Below, in pieces: positions 11,668-21,339 of a DNA stretch of 64,000 bases. The notes below the pieces were generated by a model, which did not search any database, was not told where the DNA came from, and saw only the letters and a list, made by a program, of their open reading frames with translations. Location: NCBI GenBank assembly GCA_033977485.1, contig CM066993.1, positions 24,232,001 through 24,296,000 on the forward strand, in the 5' to 3' direction. Both the position numbers and the translations under genes were made by a program. How positions within the stretch are numbered: the stretch's first letter is position 1; each line of letters begins with the position of its first letter. The stretch is from Hydrangea macrophylla (taxonomy: Eukaryota; Streptophyta; Magnoliopsida; Cornales; Hydrangeaceae).

Positions 11668-12152
11668 ATGCAAGGTGATGATGTTCATTCTGTCGGTTCT
11701 TGGGCTGATTCAGAATGTCGTTGTGGTACCTGGACTGAGGGTGAACTCACACTCTGCCCCTTGCTTCATCAAGATCCTGAAGCTCATTCTCTTATTGATG
11801 CTGCTCAAGGGTACATTCCATATCCACCAGCCCTCCTGGACATCAATCCATACGAAAATATGGGATTTCAGGATGACGATGATGTGAAGGAGGATGAAGA
11901 CCTGTACATGGGACGTATGGTGGATGATGCACTCATGGCCCAATGGGAAAATGATGATATGTGGGAGCCATGGGAAGATCATGACCTCCAGGATGTCGTC
12001 CCAGACCGCCATAATGCCATCTTTGTGTTTGTGGATGATTTCCTTGTTCCTGAGTTGGTCCCATACCGTTACGTGCACCTGAGCTACCTGCTATTCAGGC
12101 TCCAATGCCCATTACCAGCCAGTGCATTTTGGGAACCTATGCCAATAGTGAG
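11668..12152 (+). CDS. E2 accessory ORF, exon 1 (unknown acidic Trp-rich protein)
   Basis: Starts at the ATG 8 bp after a CAG acceptor. It encodes a DDVHSVGSWADSE start, a QGYIPYPPALLDINPY stretch, an acidic block (QDDDDVKEDEDLY) and a Trp-rich WENDDMWEPWEDHDL motif, then a VPYRYVHLSYLLFRL segment. Unspliced, the frame would run to 12216 with a short hydrophobic tail. Spliced at 12152/12271 it joins exon 2 in phase 2, giving 269 residues in all. It lies between integrase and the 3' LTR, where Athila-type elements keep extra ORFs. No known family is recognised and no signal peptide is seen. E1 retains the same exon with two nonsense changes. Confidence 0.72.
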
Positions 12153-12270
12153 GTTAGAACTTGTCACATTTCTTTGTATTTTCTGTTTCTGTTCATTGTT
12201 TTTCTTTTCGTGTTAATCCGTGTTTCTTGTGTTCTGTTATTTTAATTTCGGTTTGTTGTCTTTTGTCCAG
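12153..12270 (+). other. E2 accessory ORF intron (118 bp, GT-AG)
   Basis: The donor is AG/GTTAGAAC, the acceptor CTTTTGTCCAG/GATTG, and the body is T-rich, as usual for plant introns. Splicing makes the Arg codon AG|G and continues in the frame of the downstream ORF. The equivalent E1 intron (341-465) has the same phase and flanking codons. Confidence 0.7.
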
Positions 12271-12595
12271 GATTGTCACTATGTTCCTAAATGGTATTCC
12301 GATATTCCTCCCACATCAACTGATTCATGGTCTTGGGCCCTACATAAGGCCCCCACACACTCCGCCGCAAGAGGACAGCCCGTTGCGAAATTATACCCCT
12401 TTATCCATGTCTCCATCCGGATCACCTCTTGCATGGGCTTTCAATTCTTTGGAGACGCCAGACGTGTTTGATGATGTCCTTGCTGCTTTTCGGTTGTTCT
12501 GGAAAAGGGAATCATCAAGTTTGGACTTCACTTCTGAAGATTTGGCGAGTTATGAAGAGATTGTGGAAGAGGAAATCTTTATACTCGAAGATTAG
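12271..12595 (+). CDS. E2 accessory ORF, exon 2
   Basis: It continues exon 1 in frame and ends at TAG 12593-12595. It encodes a Pro-rich LPHQLIHGLGPYIRPPH segment, RNYTPLSMSPSGSP, then VFDDVLAAFRLFWKRESSS and a strongly acidic tail (EEIVEEEIFILED). An in-frame ATG at 12281, 10 bp after the acceptor, could alternatively start a separate 104-residue protein from a spliced RNA. Conserved in E1 (19-340). Function unknown. Confidence 0.7.
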
Positions 12596-12934
12596 TGCTG
12601 CATTTCAGTTGTTTTTGTTCAATTTCATCTTTTCGTTTATCAACTGGAGTGTAATCCTTGACAGAGTTTTTATTGGTTTTAGTTTTAGTTTTATTTTTGG
12701 TTTTCTTTAGTTAAATAAGGTTTTAACCACAGTTGGGGATAATAATGTTGCAATTTGGATGCAAGTATAAGGTTTTATTTCTATATAAGTTGCAATTTTT
12801 TATTCTGAGGATGAATTTCTGTCCTACATGCATGTACTTCAACTGTTTTTTTTAGTCTCTCTGTATGTCCAGAATTGTTTCTGATAGTTGGGGGTGATGT
12901 GTTTAAGTTTTCCATGGAATTCAGAAATTTTTGT

Positions 12935-13530
12935 GTTCGATCGATCGAACTCATTTCGATCGATCGACACCTGGTGGTTCAAGCGCTTGTATTTTATGTT
13001 CAATCGATTGAGGGATTTGTTTTCGATCGATCGACCATAGTTCGATCGATCGAACGAAGCTTTTAAACGAATCGTCTTCAGAACACTTCTTCAGTCCCTC
13101 ACATTCACTCTCGAGCGCTCGAACACAGGCGAGGGGGCGACTCGGAAATTTTCGATTCCTTGCACTCAATAAGATGCCTAGATCATCCCTCTATTCATCC
13201 TCATCGTCCTCTCAACATCCCTTCCACCTTCACTGTGTGCTTCCACACCGAGGTAGGCCCACGATTGTTTTTACTTGTGTTTCTCTCTCTTTTTGTTAGA
13301 AATCCCAAGGGGGTGTCCCCTTGGTCTTAGTTTTCCCTTCTTTATCCTTGTTCTCATTCTTTTCGTTGTTTCCGTTTTGATTCTGCGATCGCTGCACACC
13401 GCTGTGTTCGATCGCTCGAACTGGATTCGAGCGATCGAAGGGGAGATGTTCGATCGATCGAACAATGTTCAAGCGATCGAAGCCTACTCCAGTTCAATCG
13501 ATCAAACCCAGTTCAATCGATCGAACTCAA
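12935..13530. promoter_or_regulatory. Internal TTCGATCGATCGAA palindrome clusters before the 464-codon ORF
   Basis: Two groups (12935-13054 and 13404-13530) contain about nine copies of the same palindrome type found in the LTRs, including symmetric variants TCGAGCGCTCGA and TTCAATCGATTGA. They lie 75-670 bp upstream of the ATG at 13606. Placement before an ORF parallels the LTR promoter clusters. No TATA box is clear here. Confidence 0.55.
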
Positions 13531-13593
13531 GCAGTGGCAGTTTTGTTTCTCTTTCTCCCTGTTCTTATCTGTATCATGTTGTGTCTTACTTTC

Positions 13594-13595
13594 AG
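13594..13595 (+). other. Putative 3' splice site before the 464-codon ORF
   Basis: TGTCTTACTTTCAG lies 10 bp before the ATG at 13606, the same geometry as at 11658 and 12269. Suggests expression from a spliced subgenomic RNA. Confidence 0.5.
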
Positions 13596-13605
13596 GGCTG
13601 CCGCT

Positions 13606-15000
13606 ATGAATCCAGTGACGGGCTACCATAAGTCTAAGCCCCTCAGCCTTATTATACCAGATTCGGTACCCGCACATGGGTTCCGAAATGACGAGGATAG
13701 GCTGTGGTACGAGCGGCACTTTCAGACGAGGATGGTGATGGTCGAGCGCCCTATTGAGTATGTCTGGACAGAGAGCCCATGGTTCCTGACGCGGATCCGT
13801 TCTATGCCTCACTGGTTCCATCTCCTTTCATTGGCCAAGAGTGTCAATCTATCCTGGATTCGCGGTGCTTGTGCGACTATGATCCGCGACCCGGTTGCAC
13901 CATTCACCTACCATGCCTTCTTCCGGAGTCGCTCATTCATTATCAGTCCAGCTACTGTTTCAGCCGCGTTGGGGGTACCAGAGGTACCTGATTATGTTTG
14001 CCCCCACCGGCCTGATGCACCAGTGACCCCACCATCCACTATTATCCGTGAGCTCACTGGAGGCGCTGTTCTATCTTGGGATGGCGATGCTTTGATTGAG
14101 GACCATTTTCTCACTGATGGCTACCACATGATCCACTTGGTCCTCAGCAACTGCCTCCTAGTGACTTCCTATCGAGAGAAGATCGCGGCTTGGTATGCGC
14201 GAGTCTTATATGCAGTGGGGACGGGACAGCCAGTTTGCATACCACGCCTCTATATTGACTTTATGGTCCACCCCACCCGTTTTATCTCGTCTAAGAAGCA
14301 CCTGAAGGGTGCTCGGGCTATTCAGAGGGTGATGGCTGAGGTCGGTTTCCCCGTGCTTGCTGACGATGATGTTTGCCCTTCTCCCCGCAGATTTAGCGAG
14401 GCGGCTGCTCGCCGCTCCGACGCTCAGAAGAGGAAGCGAAAGGGAAAAGGGAAATCGCGGGTGAGGGAGAGGAAGAAGAGGCGTGGTGGGACGGACACGG
14501 AGGCCGGAGCTTCAGGGACACCCACCGAGGTGGAGGAGCTTGATTCTGATGATGATGAGGATGATCCGATTGCTGCGGTTCGGCAGTTTGAGCTGCGACA
14601 GCGGTCGCAGACTCAGGCCCAGGGAGAGTCTTCTTCCTCTGTGCCTCTCCCGACGGTTCACGAGCTACTATTGGAGGAGAGAGAGGCCATGATTAGACTC
14701 GAGGGCCGGATAGACCATCTCCAGACTTTGCTGGAGTCCATATTGATTCAGATTGGGGTTGATCAGGCCGTTCACTCTACTCAGCATCCATCGATGGCCC
14801 CGTCTGCACCCCCTACTACTGATCCATCATCTGCTGCTGCCCCGGTTTCCGCTACTACAGGTCCATCCACTTCTTCTGCTGCAGCCGATCCACCACTTGC
14901 CGATCCATCTGCTGCAGCCCCTGCTACTACCTCGTTGCCGCCTGCTCCTATCGATATCCCTTCTGATATAGCTGATGATGCACCGTCCGGGGTCGATTAG
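13606..15000 (+). CDS. E2 accessory protein, plant retrotransposon-associated (transposon-protein type), 464 residues
   Basis: The ATG at 13606 is chosen because it lies 10 bp after a splice acceptor; the open frame extends to 13465 but that part is palindrome DNA. The N-terminal 270 residues form a globular region with the motifs GFRNDEDRLWYERHF, SLAKSVNLSWIRGACATM, SRSFIISPATVSAALGVP and YHMIHLVLSNCLLVTSYREK, resembling the putative plant transposon protein domain found in Athila-type elements. A basic stretch (KRKRKGKGKSRVRERKKRR, about residue 275-295) is a likely nuclear or nucleic-acid-binding signal. After an acidic patch and a short coiled-coil-like segment comes a Pro/Ala/Ser-rich tail. 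It occupies the position of the env-like ORF, but the frame itself has no signal peptide or membrane span. Confidence 0.75.
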   Translation: MNPVTGYHKSKPLSLIIPDSVPAHGFRNDEDRLWYERHFQTRMVMVERPIEYVWTESPWFLTRIRSMPHWFHLLSLAKSVNLSWIRGACATMIRDPVAPFTYHAFFRSRSFIISPATVSAALGVPEVPDYVCPHRPDAPVTPPSTIIRELTGGAVLSWDGDALIEDHFLTDGYHMIHLVLSNCLLVTSYREKIAAWYARVLYAVGTGQPVCIPRLYIDFMVHPTRFISSKKHLKGARAIQRVMAEVGFPVLADDDVCPSPRRFSEAAARRSDAQKRKRKGKGKSRVRERKKRRGGTDTEAGASGTPTEVEELDSDDDEDDPIAAVRQFELRQRSQTQAQGESSSSVPLPTVHELLLEEREAMIRLEGRIDHLQTLLESILIQIGVDQAVHSTQHPSMAPSAPPTTDPSSAAAPVSATTGPSTSSAAADPPLADPSAAAPATTSLPPAPIDIPSDIADDAPSGVD

Positions 15001-15316
15001 TTTTAGTTGGGGAGGTGGTGTTTTTTTTTGTTTTTATTTGGTTAGTTGTTGTACTATTTTTGGGTATGGTTTTGGTTGGATGGACTGGTTGGTTGTTTTG
15101 GTTGGACTATTTGGTTGGTTGTATCTATATGGACAATTTTTATCCCTGTTTTTATTTTTTTTTATTCTGTTCATATTACAGTGGTTTAGATTGCTTGGAT
15201 CATGGTTTTTAGCGTGTTACTCTTATCTATTGATCCTGTTTGTTTTGGAGATTGTGTTCTGTTTTTCTATGCTAGGTTGCGTTGCTTGTGATCATCAATT
15301 TGCTCCATACAGGTGA
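14975..15316 (+). CDS. Small hydrophobic overlapping ORF, doubtful
   Basis: 113 codons in the +1 frame relative to the 464-codon ORF, starting 26 bp before its stop. The product would be almost wholly hydrophobic with about three membrane spans (FLFFFILFILQWF, YLLILFVLEIVFCF). A hydrophobic partner overlapping an env-position ORF is suggestive, but the DNA is simply T/G-rich, which alone produces such ORFs. There is no E1 copy in the window to test conservation. Confidence 0.2.
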   Translation: MMHRPGSISFSWGGGVFFCFYLVSCCTIFGYGFGWMDWLVVLVGLFGWLYLYGQFLSLFLFFFILFILQWFRLLGSWFLACYSYLLILFVLEIVFCFSMLGCVACDHQFAPYR

Positions 15317-16156
15317 TACCCATCTATTTTATTTATTGAAAATCAACTTCTGGGGACTTTGTTATTTTCAGTTGGGGGTAGGAGATAATAGATAGGTATA
15401 CACCCGACACCCGTAATGATCAGGTTTTGCACTTGGATATGTTTCAAATTTAATGAGAACACAGTCTGTTAAAATTTCGAAAATTTTTAATCGTATTGTT
15501 AGAATAACTCTGAATAATCTCTCCTGCTTGTTGATTAGACAAGGACACATTTGTAGTATTCTTATCTTTTTATGGATTAAATCCACGCGTTTTCTGTATC
15601 ACTGAAATGAATTGCATTTGTTAAGCTATTTATGTACCCAATACTTTTGCGCACTAATTGGCAGCTATGTAGAAAACCTGAAAATTGAGTTAATATGAAT
15701 ATTGTGCGAAAAGAACAAGTAGTGGAGGCTAATAACCCTTTGTGAGCTATTGAGCCAATCGTCATTTCTGAGGGGATTCTCATATATTGTCGAATGGTCT
15801 TTCTTGCATATACTTAGTGAATTCGTTGTTAAGTCTCAGTTTTCTTTAAAAGTTTTGACTGTTTGTTAGAGGAGAACGTTCAGGATTTACCAATTACACT
15901 CAATGAACACTTAAGTGCTAAAAATTGAAAGTTGAGAAAATGATTCAAGCCATCGTTTACCCATTCTTTTACCTGATATAAATTTCACCTACATTCATTG
16001 AATTGTTTCATCCCTGATCCCACACCAGTTAAATATTTCCAATGTAATCACAAGAATCCATACCCTTGATCTATACCTTGACCTCATTGAGCCGTTTGAT
16101 ATATTTGTTGAGAATGAGTCATCAAAGTATGTGAAATGGAAGAAAGTAGTTGTGGG

Positions 16157-16213
<57 letters not shown>

Positions 16214-17132
16214 TAAAAATAAAAATAAAAAAAAATATGAAAAAATGATGAATGAAGGAGAAGAAAAAAAAAGAGCATACGAAATGAATGGGAGATTGGG
16301 TGGAGAAAAGAATGAAGAATAAAAAGAGAAGTTGAAATTCCATCACATACTAAAAAGCACACTCTTCTCTACAACACTCCCCCCCTACTAAATAAAAGCC
16401 GCAAGTCAAAGTCTTGAAGATTCTCAATAATTGATTTGAACATGGAAGTGTGAGTTGAGTTATACACTCTTAAATGTCCGTTTTTCATAGAGTCAAGTAT
16501 GAAAGCATTAGCACTTATAATATCATCCTTATCAAAGCTTTCATACGATGTGTGATCATTGTAAAGCAAGTTTCTGAGAGACGTTCTTTTTGAGTGTGAC
16601 TAATGTGAGAATTGAGCTAAAACTGCAAGTTTTCCAAAGTACAATAGTCTAGATAACTCTTAATAGGGTTGGACGCATGGTTGTTAATTTCACACACACA
16701 CGGGTGCATGATGGTAATACATTTGTTTTATTTTACTTGGTGATATAGGGGAGCATGTAGGTCTCTTTCATGGGTTGATAGAGGATAGTATATTATTGTG
16801 GAGCTTAATTAACAATTGAATGGAAGGGGGAATTCTACAAGTTATTCTAAATCTTTTTGAGCTTAAAATTGGAGAATTTTGTGGGTATATTCACTGCAAA
16901 CCCTCACGAGACAACACTCGTCCACTAGGGGGAACCTAGGGGTTTAACGGCTTGTTGCATTTGCTAAATGCAACCGCGATTCCTGCGAAAGTGAGTTAGG
17001 ATTTTTCTTTCTATCTTAGTTTAGGTTGTTTTTTGTTTTCCTTTGTTTTCTTAGTTGTGGTAGTATTAGTTTAGGAGTTTGTATTTTATTTTATTTTATT
17101 TTCGCTTTATCGCTAGGGACTAGCAATAAGCT
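15317..17132 (+). other. E2 3' untranslated region
   Basis: 1.8 kb without a convincing ORF. It contains a polypurine-like AGTTGGGGGTAGGAG at 15370-15384, an (AAT)n run with an A-rich extension, and a conserved stretch near 16895-16975 (CCCTCACGAGAC... CCTAGGGGTTTAACGG) whose counterpart occurs in reverse orientation in E3 near 28310-28365. This is typical of the long 3' spacer in Athila elements. Confidence 0.6.
16159..16230. repeat. (AAT)n microsatellite with A-rich extension
   Basis: About 17 consecutive AAT units followed by AAATAAAAAT-type repeats in the E2 3' spacer. The poly-Asn and poly-Ile ORFs across it are artefacts. Confidence 0.9.
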
Positions 17133-17144
17133 AGTTGGGGGTTG
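17133..17144 (+). promoter_or_regulatory. E2 polypurine tract
   Basis: AGTTGGGGGTTG directly abuts the 3' LTR (TGCAAAG). It would prime plus-strand DNA synthesis. Similar motifs occur upstream at 12731, 12886, 15005 and 15370. Confidence 0.75.
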
Positions 17145-18772
17145 TGCAAAGCGGGGGTATTTGTAAAATACAACCGCGCTAAAAGGAAGAATTGTATTAG
17201 TTTTTATCACAACTTCCCGTTTTATCTGCGATTTGCATTGCAAGACTAATTTTCATACAATATGATTAATCTATGACAAGTTGTATTGTTTTAGCTGTTG
17301 TTGGTGCAGATTACTGCTGTGTGGACTAAACAGATGAACATCAGAATAAATGGAATGCTGGAATGAAAACAAAAGAAGTCAAAGCTGAAATGTGGATCTC
17401 GATCGATCTAAGACGGTTCGATCGATCGAGCGTTCGATCGCTTGAAGAGTGTTGAAGCGCTTGAGGCTTAAGGGTTCGATTGATCGAGAGCAGTTCGATC
17501 GATCGAACGGGGTATTTCCAGTAACATTCGTGTGCGCAGCAGATGCGGGTTTTAACCCTAGTTTATTAGGTTTTCTTATATATATGTGTACTGTACACGT
17601 CCAGAGGGACGCCCACTTTACATTTTTTACAGTTTTAGAGAGAGAGATAGAGAGTTTGTGTTTGGTTTTGTAGGTTTTGCATTGAAGTTTCATTTGTGCA
17701 GTGGATTTCTTAAGTTTAATACAAGTATTCTTTGTTCCAGGTGATTTATATATTGTTTATTTAGATTCTGCACTTGGTAGTCGTAGTTTAATCGCTCATC
17801 TTATAGTATTGCATGTTAAATATTTGTAAAATCATAGTTTTTAGATTTTCCATGAAAAACTCGCAACCAAACAAGGTGTTAATGTTTTTTTACGTTAAAT
17901 ATCAATCTGTGACATCCCAGACGATGTCTGAGTAGTCCCAGGTTGGGAGAACACGATGAAACAGTGATCTCCAGCTTCTGCCATGCAACAGAATAATCGT
18001 TGTGTTCGATCGATCAAAGTTAGTTCGATCGATCGAACCAGAGACAGTCAATCGATCGAAGTCAGTTCGATCGATTGAGGGATGAAGGTCTTCGATCGAT
18101 CGAAAGCGCGTCGATCGATCGAACTCCCAGATTCTTGAGGGTGTTCCCTGCAGTATTCCAGGACCTTTTTGTTTTAAGATTTGTTATCATTCTGTCCCAA
18201 AAAATGCTCAGTCTGTCAAAACAGTTTTTAAAACTAAGGCCCTAAGGCATTTTCTTTCAATACATTTTGCAAACCATCTTCAATGCTAACACCATTGAGG
18301 ATGCGAGTCTTAACTATTGGATTAAACCGCTTTTATGTATTTTATTTTAATTGTGATGATATGGTCCCGGTCATGAAAGGGCCATGGATTCTCCATCTTT
18401 CGAGGAATACGGAAAACTGTGGGTAATGTACTCCTTTGTGCTTCAAGGCAACTGCATGGTAGATAGTTAGATTACTGCAGATTCGTGTAATCCCAACACT
18501 TTCTTTTTAAAGTTAAACATCCTAATTTAGAGTACTGTTTTATGTAGCTAGTTAGATCGTTAATCATTTTTCTTAGTAATCTTAGCTGTGGAACTTTGTG
18601 TTCCGCACCATTGCTTAATCTTATTCATTTTATTTTTATTTCTTTTGAGGTTAGTCTAATTCAATAGGTCAACACCTTCCCTGTGGGATTGACCTGGTCT
18701 TACCAGATATTACTTGCACGTCTACCTACACTTGGGTATTGCACAAGAGCGCACAGAAAAATTCTCGTGTCA
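17145..18772 (+). repeat. E2 3' LTR (1628 bp)
   Basis: Same length and termini as the 5' LTR with about 20 substitutions by eye. It includes the palindrome clusters at 17399-17508 and 18005-18124, and the TATA at about 17575. Confidence 0.96.
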
Positions 18773-18777
18773 TAGTC

Positions 18778-19827
18778 TACAAAATTAGCCTCCTCTTCGA
18801 TGACTGTTTTGATGTAGTTAACTTCTTCTTCGTCCTCGTATTTTTCGGGTCGGGGATTTGAGAAAATCTTGACATTTAAAGTCATGTTCTCGAATACGAT
18901 GGTCATGATACCACTCCTTATTTTGATTGTGGCATCAATGGTGTTGAGGAATGGACGTCCAAAAATCACCGGGATTTGCGAACATGGGTTCGACACAGGT
19001 TCGGTGTCCAGAATCACAAAATCGACTGGAAAGACAAATGTATCTATCTGTACCAGAACGTCTTCCAGTATTCCTCTAGGATATTTAACTGACCTATCTG
19101 CCAATTGCAAAGCAACTCGGGTGGGTTTGAGTTCACCCAACCCTAGTTGTTTATATACTGAATATGGCAGTAAGTTTACGCTAGCTCCTAAATCAAGGAG
19201 TGCATTGTCTATCCTTTGATTCCCAATTCTACACGAGACAGTTGGGGTGCCAGTGTCTTTTAGCTTCAGAGGCAATTCATTTTGAATGATCGTGTTTGCT
19301 TGGCAAGCGACATAGGCATGTTTCTTTACACTTTGCCTCCTTTTGACCGTGCATATGTCCTTCAGATACTTAGCGTAGGCTGGCACTTGTTTGATTGCAT
19401 CAAGGAGTGGGAGATTAATTTTAACTTATTTGAATAACTCCAAGAACTCCTGATTCTTTGCCTCGTTTTGGGGTTTCTTGAGTCTTTGAGGGTAAGGCAT
19501 GGGAAAAGGGCATTTAGGCAATTCCTCCTTGATGGGCTCCTTCCCAAGCCTTCTCTCACCTTCTACTTCTTTAGGAGCATCCTCATTTGATTCTAATGGT
19601 TTGTCATTAGTGGATGACTCTTCTACTTGAGTAGATGGTTTGCTCCTAGTCACCACTTCTTCCTCTTCATACTCCTCGAGAGTAGAATGAGGCATGTTTT
19701 GCCCTATGACTTTGTTGCTTCTTAGTGTAATCACGGCTTTTGCCTGTTCATGATTAGGAGGGCCATTGTTGTATCCCTTTGGGTTTGGAAGTGGTTGAGC
19801 GGGAAATGTGCCACTCGAACCCTCTTG
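18778..19827 (-). pseudogene. E1 protease and linker
   Basis: Minus-strand frame following gag. VITLRSNKVIGQN linker, then a stop (CAA to TAA) within the KQVKINLPLLDAI block near 19425, then retropepsin with LLDLGASVNLLP, VDFVILDTEPVSNP and VIFGRPFL. It is interrupted after the VDY codons by E2. The rest of the linker is at 4107-4174. Confidence 0.85.
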
Positions 19828-21214
19828 TCATGCATCCATCCTCTCTAATGTCGCGGACATTTTGCTCATCATTTGAATTAACTGTTGCGTTAAATTCGCA
19901 TTAGAGAGTGGATCTTCCTCTTGCACCTTCTTGTGAGGTGGCACATAGACATTTGCTTGTTGATTATGTGAGGGTTGAGCATTGTTGTAGTTGTTTGATC
20001 TATTTTGATTTAATGACTGGGACTGCCTGTTGTATTACCCTTGATATTGATTATTGTTATTGTAGGGCTGTTGTTGTTGATATTGGTTTTGGGTCCCAGC
20101 ATTGTTTTTCCAATCGAACCCGGGGTGATTCCATCTATTGTTGTTATTTTGCATATTGTAATTATTGTAGGAATTCCCCGCCCCCCTATACCCTTGCATG
20201 GCATTCATTTCCATGGGGGTTGTTCTTGAAAATATGGCACATTGGGACAATATTGAGTAGTGTGTCCCAGCATGTTGCATGTGCCGCACGGTTCTTCAGG
20301 CAAAAATTGCCTAGAACTCTCTCCTTTCATTCCCAATTCTTCCACTTTCTTTGCTAGTTCTTCATATTTATTCATCAGATGATCCTCACTTTTTAGTTGA
20401 TATAAACTTTTCTCTTCCACACAGGATATCTGTGAGCATGGGACATCATCTGAATTTGACCACTCATGAGCGTGTTCAGCTAGCCACTCAAAATGAGCTT
20501 CAGCCTCCTCTGTGTTTTTGCGAAGAAATGGCCCCGAACTCATGGTCTCAACCAATTTCTTAGTTTCACCGTTTAATCCTTCATAAAAGTAGCTGATGGT
20601 TCGTCATTTCTCGTACCCGTGATGTGGGCATGAGAGTAGCAAATCCTTGAAACATTCCCAAGTTTGGGTGAATGTTTCATTGCTCTTTTGTTTGTTAGAA
20701 TTTATTTGTCATTTAAGCTCGGTGGAAAGAATTTCTTCAGGAAAGCAGTGTTCATCGCATGCCAAGTGTAGATGGAGTTTGGCTTCAAGGTGAGTAACCA
20801 CGCTTTTGGTTTATCCTTCAGAGTGAAAGGAAATAGCATTAGACGTGTTATGTCTACAGGACAATTCTGTGAGAAAGTTTTACAAATATCCTCAAAGTCC
20901 TTGACATGTAGATACGCCTTCTCGCTCTCTATTCCATTAAAAGTAGGAAGAAGTTGAATCATTCCATTGCGAAATTGGAATTCGCCTGCATGAGGTGGAA
21001 TGAGAATACAAGATGGCATAGGCGCGTGTTTGGGTGTCATGAGATCACACAAAGGACGCAGTAAACCGTCGATTGGTACAACCACATTATCACTGCTTTC
21101 ACTTTGATTATCAGCCATTGAATCGATCGGTGTAACTATGGGGTTAATAGAACTAGAGGAACTGGATGAATAGAATGGGTATCCGTAAATTCTTTCGATA
21201 GAATTATCGGACAT
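19828..21214 (-). pseudogene. gag: E1 gag
   Basis: Start MSDNSIERIYG at 21214. The gag domain contains FPFTLKDKPKAWL, with frameshifts near 20700 and 20560. The zinc knuckle CGTCNMLGHTTQYC (CX2CX4HX4C) lies near 20265, followed by an Asn/Gln-rich tail with another disruption near 20036. The final TGA at 19830-19828 is one codon before the place where E2 has its TAA. Same architecture as E2 gag. Confidence 0.85.
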
Positions 21215-21321
21215 AAAGGGAAAGATCCTAAGAAAATTTTTAATCTAAAGAACAAAAGAAAAAGAAAAACAGAAAAAAGATAAGAAAAGATTGAGGTAAT
21301 CAAAGCGTTAGCTTGTTGCCC

Positions 21322-21339
21322 TCCCCGACAATGGCACCA
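21322..21339 (-). promoter_or_regulatory. E1 primer binding site, degraded tRNA-Asp match
   Basis: On the minus strand TGGTGCCATTGTCGGGGA, six bases from the LTR end; it matches TGGCGCCGTTGCCGGGGA with three transitions consistent with C-to-T decay. Confidence 0.8.

Larger units (their letters stand above)
12596..13595 (+). other. E2 non-coding spacer with palindromes and polypurine-like motifs
   Basis: T-rich, no convincing ORF. It holds two AGTTGGGG(G) polypurine-like motifs (12731-12740, 12886-12896), a palindrome cluster at 12935-13054 and another at 13404-13530, an isolated TCGAGCGCTCGA near 13113, and a putative 3' splice site ending at 13595. It precedes the 464-codon ORF and may be its leader. 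Confidence 0.6.
4180..18772 (+). mobile_element. E2, complete-structure Athila-type LTR retrotransposon
   Basis: This 14.6-kb element has identical-length LTRs (4180-5807 and 17145-18772, 1628 bp each), a tRNA-Asp primer site, gag, protease, RT, RNase H, integrase, a spliced accessory ORF, a 464-codon accessory ORF, a polypurine tract and a perfect 5-bp duplication. By eye the LTRs differ at about 20 positions (about 1.3%), mostly transitions, so insertion is recent in plant terms. Coding is not intact: there is a gag stop at 6123, a stop at 7332, a stop at 8481, a 1-bp deletion near 8772 and a stop at 11138. Its movement or decay therefore depended on, or followed, better copies elsewhere. 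Confidence 0.95.

Noticed and set aside
13174..13605. A spliced N-terminal exon for the 464-codon ORF (ATG 13174, donor after 13252, acceptor 13595)
   Set aside because: The join gives a stop codon overlapping the ATG at 13606, so the frames do not fuse. At most it is a small upstream ORF.
13606..15000. A true envelope gene
   Set aside because: No signal peptide, membrane span or furin-like site in the frame; it matches the retrotransposon-associated transposon-protein type instead.
16084..16362. Poly-Tyr, poly-Ile and poly-Asn ORFs
   Set aside because: They are translations of the (AAT)n microsatellite.
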